Assembly: GCA_039028315.1 (NCBI GenBank)
Contig: JBCCIH010000051.1
Coordinates: 1-12,215, forward strand
Direction of reading: 5' to 3'
Length of the DNA: 12,215 nucleotides
Source: Thermodesulfobacteriota bacterium
Lineage (GTDB): Bacteria; Desulfobacterota_D; UBA1144; Nemesobacterales; UBA2774
The translations under genes and the position numbers were made by a program. Within the stretch, counting starts at the first letter, position 1, and each line of letters starts with the position of its first letter. Shown here piece by piece: positions 1 to 4,274 of the stretch. The notes under the pieces were generated by a model, which saw only the letters and a list, made by a program, of their open reading frames with translations, did no database searches and was not told the DNA's origin.

Positions 1-333
1 GACCCCGGTCCAGGGGGGATTGCACCCGAGCGTGAGAATGTAGAACTTCCTCCAGGAGGAGTTGTTAGTGAGCCAGATGGAATAATAGAGCAGACAGAGC
101 CTTTAGTTGAGGGAGACCCGTTAATTGAGCAGCCCCGAGGTGTAGTAGAGCCATTGGTGCAGCAGCCTGACCCTCTTGTACGTCAGCCGGCACCTCTAGT
201 AGAACAGCCTGCGCCACTCGTAGAACAACCTGACCCTCTTGTCAGACAGCCCCCTGCACTTGTGGAACAACCCGAGCCTTTAGTTGAACAGCCCGCACCA
301 CTAGTTCCTCAGGGCGAGCCTACAGTTAGGTAG
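1..333 (+). CDS. C-terminal end of a Pro/Gln/Val-rich heptapeptide-repeat protein (partial)
   Basis: Frame 1 is open from the first base to TAG at 331-333, giving the last 110 residues of a protein that begins outside the window. I do not recognise a family. The visible part has no globular signature. Residues 1-33 are Gly/Pro/Glu-rich, and from about residue 34 the chain is built of seven-residue units of the type P-L-V-E/R-Q-P-A/D/E. Eight units in perfect 7-residue register run from residue 51 to 106. Such low-complexity, proline-rich tails are usually extended and found in surface, periplasm-spanning or envelope proteins, but that role is inference. The adjacent repeats differ by many synonymous changes, so the array is old rather than freshly expanded. 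The reading frame is certain; the function is unknown. Confidence 0.75.
   Translation, partial: DPGPGGIAPERENVELPPGGVVSEPDGIIEQTEPLVEGDPLIEQPRGVVEPLVQQPDPLVRQPAPLVEQPAPLVEQPDPLVRQPPALVEQPEPLVEQPAPLVPQGEPTVR
151..318 (+). repeat. 21-bp in-frame tandem repeats encoding P-L-V-x-Q-P-x
   Basis: Eight consecutive 21-bp units are in register with the reading frame and encode heptapeptides such as PLVEQPA, PLVRQPP and PLVPQGE. Third-position variation (cta/ctc/ctt for Leu, gaa/gag, cct/ccc/ccg) makes the DNA copies imperfect while the peptide period is kept. Degenerate further units lie upstream from about base 100. Confidence 0.8.
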
Positions 334-357
334 TAAAATCTATAAAAACAGTTACAT

Positions 358-373
358 TCAAATAATTATTTGA
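358..373. promoter_or_regulatory. 16-bp perfect AT-rich palindrome upstream of the TTG-start gene
   Basis: TCAAATAATTATTTGA reads the same on both strands. It lies 28 bp before the start codon at 402, in the only gap between the repeat gene and the small ORF. It could be an operator half-site pair or a chance product of AT-rich sequence. No regulator family can be named from it. Confidence 0.35.
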
Positions 374-401
374 TTAAGAATTACAAAGGAGGATCAATAA
401 A

Positions 402-749
402 TTGTTATTCGATAGAAAAATTGATTGGAGCGATTCAAGAGAAGAAGAGTGGGAATTAATAAAGCAAAAAGTGGGAGACGGCATAGAGCTTCCATTGCCT
501 GATTCAGACCGCTGGTTCAGCGCTACTGTTGTAGATGAGGGAATATTGATTGAATCAGCAAAATTAAATGTACGACCTCTAACAGTGCCTCAGCCTGTGA
601 CTATAGATTTTGAAGAATTCAAGAATGTTGCAGAAGGCTATAATGTTTTTCTAGGCTTTGATGCTAGGACTATGAGTGATATAAACGCAACAAAAGAGGC
701 TACTCCTAATCTAAGGTATTTCTTTATGCTAATTTATCATTTGCTGTAA
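402..749 (+). CDS. Conserved-looking small protein of unknown function (TTG start)
   Basis: This encodes 115 residues starting at TTG. The start is supported by an unusually good Shine-Dalgarno, AAAGGAGGA at 385-393, eight bases upstream. The product is cytoplasmic in appearance: no signal peptide, and an acidic, Trp-containing N-terminus (WSDSREEEWELI). A central part (about residues 30-75) of alternating hydrophobic residues looks like beta strands, and the C-terminus is hydrophobic and aromatic (NLRYFFMLIYHLL). I do not recognise the family. It is followed after 21 bp by the DinB-fold gene on the same strand, so the two are probably co-transcribed. The hydrophobic tail could pack on a partner or in a dimer; that is a guess. 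The coding call rests on the ribosome-binding site and an open frame filling the gap exactly. Confidence 0.75.
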   Translation: MLFDRKIDWSDSREEEWELIKQKVGDGIELPLPDSDRWFSATVVDEGILIESAKLNVRPLTVPQPVTIDFEEFKNVAEGYNVFLGFDARTMSDINATKEATPNLRYFFMLIYHLL

Positions 750-770
750 TTTTTTTTCTATGGGTGGGTT

Positions 771-1289
771 GTGTTTCCAAAAAACTACTTTGAATTAATG
801 GCTCAATACAACAAGTGGATGGACGCTAATATCTACCAAGTTTGCTTAGATATACCTGATGAAGATAGGAAAAAGGATATGGGAGCATTTTTTAAGTCCA
901 TTCATGGCACCCTTAATCATATCTATTACGGAGACCTTGCCTGGCTCGAGAGGCTAAGGGACAACAAATTTACCCCAAGAAAAATCGGCGTTGATCTTTT
1001 TGAAGACTTTCTTGAACTAAAATCTGCCCAGGAAAAGATGGACCAAGAAATAATAGACTGGGTACAAAGTATGACGGATGAAAAGCTACATGAGTCATAT
1101 GATTACGTCAGTAACGTTGAAAATTTCAAAAGAACATTACCAATTTGGGTGTTGGCAACACATATGTTTAACCACCAAACGCACCATCGGGGTCAGGTGA
1201 CAACACTTATTAAACAGTTAGGTTATGAGCCGGGAGTAACGGATATCCCTTGGCTTCCGTCACTCACCCAATACGCCGGCTCCGAATAA
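771..1289 (+). CDS. DinB-family four-helix-bundle metal-binding protein
   Basis: This encodes 172 residues from a GTG start, 21 bp after the previous gene; the ribosome-binding site is weak (GGGTGGG at 762-768). The sequence has the layout of the DinB/YfiT-like fold: an N-terminal helix (FELMAQYNKWMDANIYQ), then SIHGTLNHIYYGDLAWLERL with the first metal ligand at H50, and late in the chain NHQTHHRGQ with H135 and H139. These three histidines form the usual divalent-metal site. Family members act as thiol-dependent S-transferases (for example with bacillithiol or mycothiol) or are of unknown role. The name comes from damage induction in Bacillus and is unrelated to the E. coli polymerase DinB. 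Length is normal for the family. The substrate cannot be told; metal binding is likely. Confidence 0.88.
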   Translation: MFPKNYFELMAQYNKWMDANIYQVCLDIPDEDRKKDMGAFFKSIHGTLNHIYYGDLAWLERLRDNKFTPRKIGVDLFEDFLELKSAQEKMDQEIIDWVQSMTDEKLHESYDYVSNVENFKRTLPIWVLATHMFNHQTHHRGQVTTLIKQLGYEPGVTDIPWLPSLTQYAGSE

Positions 1290-1293
1290 AGCC

Positions 1294-1320
1294 TTAACAA
1301 TTTCTTAACAATTTCTTAAC
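1294..1320 (+). promoter_or_regulatory. 11-bp direct repeats (TTAACAATTTC), candidate OmpR/PhoB-family operator
   Basis: TTAACAATTTC occurs at 1294-1304 and again directly at 1305-1315, and a third TTAAC follows at 1316-1320, so the half-site repeats exactly every 11 bp. Direct repeats on one face of the helix with 11-bp spacing are typical of PhoB/PhoP-type winged-helix response regulators, and TTAACA resembles the Bacillus PhoP half-site. A -10-like TAGAAT (1326-1331) lies close downstream without a good -35, as expected of an activator-dependent promoter. The site ends 62 bp before the SYLF gene. The regulator assignment is inference. Confidence 0.5.
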
Positions 1321-1382
1321 TTATCTAGAATAATTTAGACTGTAATTTTCACTATACCGATGGCAAAGATGGAGACTATAAA

Positions 1383-2087
1383 ATGAATACAAGTTTAAAA
1401 CTCTTGATCATAGCTCTAGTGCTTCTAGTAGGCATTGGATATGCAAACTTTATGCATGCTCAGACGGAAGGATTCAATGTTAAATCACCAACTGAAAAGA
1501 TTGCTGATTCAACAACAAGTTTTCTAAATGAAGTTATGCAAAATGCAAAAAAAAATCCTAGTAAATCCATACCACGAGACTTGGTGTGCAGCGCTGAATG
1601 TTTTTTAGTAATACCAAATATAGAAGTTGTGGAGAGCAGAGGGGATTTTAGAGGAACAGGTCTTTTGGCATGCCGTAGTGATAGTCTAACAAACTTCACT
1701 GAGCCTATTTATTATGACATAAATAACATAAAGAGTTTTGAACAAGGCGGAGGAGGCCTTATTATTCTTTTAGAAGATGAAGATGTTGTAAGAACATTCT
1801 TAGGGGCCGAGATGCACTTAACTTCAGAAAATACCTCAGTTGGACCAATCGGCAAAGAAGCGAATACAGAGATAAAATCCATAATTGCTTATGTAAAGTA
1901 TGGAGGACAAGTGTTAGCAGGAACTGACCTCTCTGGAAGCATATTAGAGTATGCAAGCAGAGATACTTTCAATGCGTATCAAGGCACAATAGTTCCTATT
2001 GAGATTCTGCTTAATCCAAGGGATGTCCCACCTATTCTAAGAGGTTTCGATTCGCTTATTAACGTATGGACAAGAGACTGTAAATAG
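1383..2087 (+). CDS. Exported SYLF/Ysc84-domain protein
   Basis: This encodes 234 residues from ATG with GGAGA at 1371-1375. Residues 1-27 are a Sec signal peptide with a hydrophobic core (LLIIALVLLVGIGYA) and likely cleavage after MHA or HAQ. From about residue 44 to 203 the pattern follows the SYLF (DUF500/Ysc84) domain: a stretch corresponding to A-x-C-x-x-V-I-P (AECFLVIPNI), then GTGLLACR, a GGGGLIILLEDEDVVRTFL segment, SVGPIGKEA, and YVKYGGQVLAGTDLSGSILEY near the end. SYLF proteins bind phosphoinositides in eukaryotes; bacterial exported ones have no settled role and may associate with the envelope. Three Cys (69, 73, 97) lie in the mature protein. The gene stands alone, converges with the Cys-rich gene 5 bp away, and is preceded by the TTAAC repeats, suggesting two-component control. 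Confidence 0.82.
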   Translation: MNTSLKLLIIALVLLVGIGYANFMHAQTEGFNVKSPTEKIADSTTSFLNEVMQNAKKNPSKSIPRDLVCSAECFLVIPNIEVVESRGDFRGTGLLACRSDSLTNFTEPIYYDINNIKSFEQGGGGLIILLEDEDVVRTFLGAEMHLTSENTSVGPIGKEANTEIKSIIAYVKYGGQVLAGTDLSGSILEYASRDTFNAYQGTIVPIEILLNPRDVPPILRGFDSLINVWTRDCK

Positions 2088-2091
2088 AGAT

Positions 2092-2316
2092 CTATTCAAA
2101 ATAGCATGTGCCGTTAGCTGGGATACCACCGCCCGTATCCTGCTCAGTTTCATATGAGTACTGACAGTAGCAAACCCCTATCTCACCGCAGTCATATGAT
2201 GTGCTGCACTGTTTTCCCTGATTACAGTTCTCGCACTCACCAGTGCTTGGGTATACATATATTCCAAGTGCAACAGCAAATGTTAAAACCATAAGAGCGT
2301 AAATAAATTTTTTCAT
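2092..2316 (-). CDS. Small exported cysteine-rich protein of unknown function
   Basis: This encodes 74 residues. The start at 2316 is chosen because the sequence just upstream on this strand is a strong Shine-Dalgarno (GGAGGGAGG) and the protein then opens with a textbook signal or anchor, MKKF followed by a hydrophobic stretch to residue 22. A longer frame back to 2379 would bury this site and place the signal internally. The remaining ~50 residues hold seven Cys, at 28, 31, 37, 43, 49, 51 and 71 (CxxC-x5-C-x5-C-x5-CxC, then one near the end). Once exported they could form disulfides or bind metal; the odd number leaves one free or available for dimerisation. I do not recognise a family. It is divergent from the DUF2092 gene and convergent with the SYLF gene, with its own promoter. 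Confidence 0.72.
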   Translation of the reverse strand: MKKFIYALMVLTFAVALGIYVYPSTGECENCNQGKQCSTSYDCGEIGVCYCQYSYETEQDTGGGIPANGTCYFE

Positions 2317-2350
2317 AAAATTTTTCCTCCCTCCTGGCTGTAATAATCTG

Positions 2351-2379
2351 ATTATTTCATTCAAAGCGACAAATGTCAA
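2351..2379 (-). promoter_or_regulatory. Sigma-70-like promoter for the Cys-rich gene, with a dyad over the -10
   Basis: On the minus strand there is TTGACA (2379-2374), a 17-bp spacer, and AATAAT (2356-2351). The -10 lies inside a perfect 7-bp inverted repeat, AATAATC-T-GATTATT at 2342-2356 on the plus strand, which a repressor could occupy. Transcription would begin roughly 30 bases upstream of the start codon. Confidence 0.6.
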
Positions 2380-2414
2380 TTCCGAGATTACTTGTACTCT
2401 TATGTGCCCTGCTC

Positions 2415-2443
2415 TTGTCTAAAATTTGTGAATGGAGTATGAT
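2415..2443 (+). promoter_or_regulatory. Sigma-70-like promoter for the DUF2092 gene
   Basis: TTGTCT (2415-2420), a 17-bp spacer, and TATGAT (2438-2443) give a good match to consensus, pointing to a transcript start near 2450 and a leader of about 70 nt. The leader contains a 6-bp perfect hairpin, TGGAAC/GTTCCA, at 2465-2482. The promoter is back to back with the minus-strand promoter of the Cys-rich gene, their -35 boxes about 35 bp apart. Confidence 0.55.
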
Positions 2444-2519
2444 AAATTACTCAATAAGGCGGTTTGGAACGCTCAGGTTCCATGCTTTAAAGAGTTATAT
2501 TGAATGGAGGAAATAGGAC

Positions 2520-3356
2520 ATGGTTAAAGGTATTAGGACAAATTTATCACAAGTTGTAATAATATTATTCAGCGTTTTTGTTGTTAGTGTGTTTGTTGGA
2601 AGTAGTAATTTAAGTAGTACGTCGTACGCGCAAAACCCAAATATTGATCCCCAAGCTGCTGAAATTCTTCAAAACATGAGCTACTTTTTGGGAAGCAAGG
2701 ATGAGTATACCTTTAAAGCGGAAGTAATGTTTGATCAGTTAATTACATCCCAAAGGGCAATACAATACTCAGCTGAGCAAAAGGTCTTTATGAAAAAGAA
2801 GAACAATTTGACGATTGAGTTTATAAGCGACCTTGGCGGCTACAAATTATGGTTTGAAGAAGGAAAGTTAACGGTGTTAGAGTTGCCAACTAATCTATAT
2901 TCAATTGCAACTCTTCCGGCAACTATAGATCAAGCCCTGGACAAACTAAAAAGTGATTACAATTTCACGCCGTCTCTTAGCGATTTTCTCTACATCAACA
3001 TCTTCAGAGCTCTGACCCAGAATGTAACCTCCGGCAACTATTTTGGCACAAGCAGAGTGTTTGGTGTTAGATGTGATCACCTTGCCTTTGTGCAGCCAAA
3101 TATAGACTGGCAAATATGGATTGAGAGCGGAAAACGTCAAATACCAAGAAAATTAGTGATAACATATAAGAACCTTCCTGGAAAACCACAGTACATTGCT
3201 ATTCTTAGAGATTGGGTAATAGACAAACCTATTACAAACTTTGCATTTAAGCCTGATATTCCAGACCTAAATCAAAGAACAGACATGTCAGAAATACTAA
3301 ACAAGCCCAGGATGAATATGGGAAGTGTCAGATCAACAGGGCAAATCAGTTTCTAA
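2520..3356 (+). CDS. Exported DUF2092 family protein
   Basis: This encodes 278 residues from ATG with GGAGG at 2506-2510. The N-terminus is a long Sec signal (hydrophobic residues 11-27; likely cleavage after SYA at 37). From about residue 45 to 250 it follows the DUF2092 pattern: an FKAEVMFDQL strand, IQYSAEQKVFM, LTIEFISDLGGYKLWFEEGKL, a Y-x-T-x-x-x-P-x-T-I-D-Q-A-L block, SDFLYINIF, and the hallmark run RVFGVRCDHLAF, DWQIWIESG, then PRKLVITYK and LPGKPQY. The arrangement of strands resembles periplasmic LolA/LolB-like half-barrels that cradle lipid, but no biochemical function is settled. The single mature Cys (185) belongs to the family pattern. The gene appears monocistronic, with its own promoter and a hairpin about 50 bp downstream. 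Confidence 0.85.
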   Translation: MVKGIRTNLSQVVIILFSVFVVSVFVGSSNLSSTSYAQNPNIDPQAAEILQNMSYFLGSKDEYTFKAEVMFDQLITSQRAIQYSAEQKVFMKKKNNLTIEFISDLGGYKLWFEEGKLTVLELPTNLYSIATLPATIDQALDKLKSDYNFTPSLSDFLYINIFRALTQNVTSGNYFGTSRVFGVRCDHLAFVQPNIDWQIWIESGKRQIPRKLVITYKNLPGKPQYIAILRDWVIDKPITNFAFKPDIPDLNQRTDMSEILNKPRMNMGSVRSTGQISF

Positions 3357-3399
3357 GTTTATATCTCTAAGTTAAATTTCAGAAGACTAAAAGAAGTTT

Positions 3400-3435
3400 A
3401 AAAAAGGAAGTGCGCTGTAGTGATTACAGCGCACT
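3400..3435 (-). terminator. Intrinsic terminator of the downstream cold-shock gene
   Basis: A perfect 11-bp stem (AGTGCGCTGTA, 3409-3419, with TACAGCGCACT, 3425-3435) has a 5-nt loop. On the minus strand it is followed by TCCTTTTTT (3408-3400), a standard Rho-independent arrangement 14 bp past the csp stop codon. On the plus strand it is followed only by an interrupted T-run, so it may also weakly stop the DUF2092 transcript. Confidence 0.85.
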
Positions 3436-3449
3436 GTTAATTTTCTACT

Positions 3450-3662
3450 TTAAGCAGCTAATGTAACGTTTTGGGCTTGTGGGCCTTTTTCGCCGTCAAC
3501 CACTGTGAACTCTACACGCTGTCCCTCTTCGAGAGTGCGGTAGCCTGTAGCGTTGATTTCACTATAGTGAACGAATACATCTTTTTCATTCTCACGCTCG
3601 ATGAAACCAAATCCCTTTGTAGAATTGAACCACTTTACAGTGCCAATCTCACGTTCAGACAT
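3450..3662 (-). CDS. Cold-shock domain protein (CspA family), downstream paralogue
   Basis: This encodes 70 residues, the normal length for a single-domain cold-shock protein that binds single-stranded RNA or DNA and melts RNA structure. The five-strand OB fold is complete: GTVKWFNSTKGFGFI contains RNP-1 (KGFGFI, residues 16-21) and VFVHY (29-33) is RNP-2. The end GEKGPQAQNV is also typical. The start is fixed by a strong AAGGAGG (3673-3679) ten bases upstream. It is 61/69 identical to the second paralogue at 3898-4107, with differences concentrated at residues 38-45 and the last few residues. It has its own promoter, long leader and terminator, so it is a separate unit rather than the second gene of an operon. 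Possible roles are cold adaptation or general RNA chaperoning; inducibility is not shown by sequence. Confidence 0.97.
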   Translation of the reverse strand: MSEREIGTVKWFNSTKGFGFIERENEKDVFVHYSEINATGYRTLEEGQRVEFTVVDGEKGPQAQNVTLAA

Positions 3663-3759
3663 GTTCGATTAACCTCCTTGAATATTTTGGGTTGTGCTAG
3701 TGGTTCAAAATCTCTTTCAGATGGGAATCTTACGTCGGACCAGAACTACTGCAAACTCT
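3663..3759 (-). promoter_or_regulatory. Long conserved 5' leader of the downstream csp gene
   Basis: From the predicted transcript start near 3758 to the ATG this is about 95 nt. It begins with GAGTTTGCAGTAGTTC (3743-3758) and ends with a block next to the start codon that is 39/44 identical to the other csp leader (3663-3706). A CTGAAAG motif lies at the same distance from both ATGs (3714-3720 here). Long structured leaders control mRNA stability and translation of csp genes in other bacteria. The role here is inference from the conservation. Confidence 0.6.
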
Positions 3760-3764
3760 GCTTC

Positions 3765-3793
3765 AAGATAGCATATGGGTTAATATGTGTCAA
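3765..3793 (-). promoter_or_regulatory. Strong sigma-70 promoter of the downstream csp gene
   Basis: On the minus strand: TTGACA (3793-3788), a 17-bp spacer, and TATCTT (3770-3765). The -35 is perfect and the spacing optimal. The predicted start falls at the beginning of the conserved GAGTTTGCAGTAGTTC element. Confidence 0.7.
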
Positions 3794-3851
3794 TGTATAT
3801 TTAGCTTTTCACAATAAGTTTTGAGTAATATTTTAATACATAGGAGGGGAA

Positions 3852-3880
3852 AAGTGTGCGCTGTAGATTATACAGCGCAC
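3852..3880 (-). terminator. Terminator hairpin of the upstream csp gene
   Basis: A 10-bp perfect stem (GTGCGCTGTA, 3856-3865, with TACAGCGCAC, 3871-3880) has a GATTA loop. The stem is the same sequence as the terminator of the other csp copy. The T-run on the minus strand is shorter (CACTTTTCCCC), so read-through into the next unit is possible. Confidence 0.65.
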
Positions 3881-3897
3881 TATTTTGGTTTTCTACT

Positions 3898-4107
3898 TTA
3901 TACAATAACTACTTGTTGTGCCTGAGGGCCTTTTTCGCCATCAACAACAGTAAACTCAACGCGCTGTCCCTCGTCTAAGGAACGATAGCCCGTATCATTA
4001 ATTTCACTATAGTGAACGAATACATCTTTCTCGTTTTCACGCTCTATGAAACCAAAGCCTTTTGTAGAATTGAACCACTTTACTGTGCCAATCTCACGTT
4101 CTGCCAT
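3898..4107 (-). CDS. Cold-shock domain protein (CspA family), upstream paralogue
   Basis: This encodes 69 residues with an intact RNP-1 (KGFGFI, 16-21) and RNP-2 (VFVHY, 29-33) and the conserved WFNSTKGFGF surface for nucleic-acid stacking. It differs from the neighbouring paralogue at only eight aligned positions (2, 38, 43, 45, 65 and 67-69), mostly conservative, while synonymous sites have diverged noticeably. That is the mark of an old duplication kept under purifying selection. The start is set by AAGGAGG ten bases upstream, within a sequence identical to the other copy. It has its own likely promoter and hairpin terminator. It lies downstream of the SLC23-type gene on the same strand, with no hairpin seen between them, so some read-through from that gene is possible. 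Confidence 0.97.
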   Translation of the reverse strand: MAEREIGTVKWFNSTKGFGFIERENEKDVFVHYSEINDTGYRSLDEGQRVEFTVVDGEKGPQAQQVVIV

Positions 4108-4219
4108 GTTCGATTAACCTCCTTGGATATATTAGGTTATGCTAGTGGTCCTGGGTTACTTTCAGATTATATCTTTATAGATGGTTCTCTTAGGTTTAAC
4201 TTGAACTACTGCAAACTCT
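4108..4219 (-). promoter_or_regulatory. Long conserved 5' leader of the upstream csp gene
   Basis: This is the counterpart of the other csp leader, about 15 nt longer. The GAGTTTGCAGTAGTTC element recurs at 4203-4218, CTGAAAG recurs at 4159-4165 at the same distance from the ATG, and the 44 bases next to the start codon match 39/44. The region between these blocks has diverged freely, so the shared blocks look selected. Confidence 0.6.
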
Positions 4220-4226
4220 TGATATG

Positions 4227-4254
4227 AATATAACATATATTCTTAGAGAAACAA
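4227..4254 (-). promoter_or_regulatory. Probable promoter of the upstream csp gene
   Basis: On the minus strand: TTGTTT (4254-4249), a 16-bp spacer, and TATATT (4232-4227). This is weaker at -35 than the promoter of the sister gene, but it is placed equivalently, just before the shared GAGTTTGCAGTAGTTC start element. Confidence 0.5.
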
Positions 4255-4274
4255 CCCGCTAATTTATATAGGTA

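Noticed and set aside
151..318. 21-bp repeats considered as a CRISPR-like array
   Set aside because: Units are contiguous without spacers and follow the codon frame; they are protein-coding repeats.
2317..2379. 21-residue N-terminal extension of the Cys-rich protein
   Set aside because: It would start on top of the predicted promoter -35 and bury a strong Shine-Dalgarno followed by MKKF and a signal-like helix.
3471..3824. Open frame on the plus strand opposite the downstream csp gene
   Set aside because: It is the complement of a clear cold-shock gene, has no ribosome-binding site, and runs through the csp leader and promoter.
4012..4227. Open frame on the plus strand opposite the upstream csp gene and leader
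   Set aside because: Same shadow as in the sister copy; it resembles the other antisense frame only because the csp units are paralogous.
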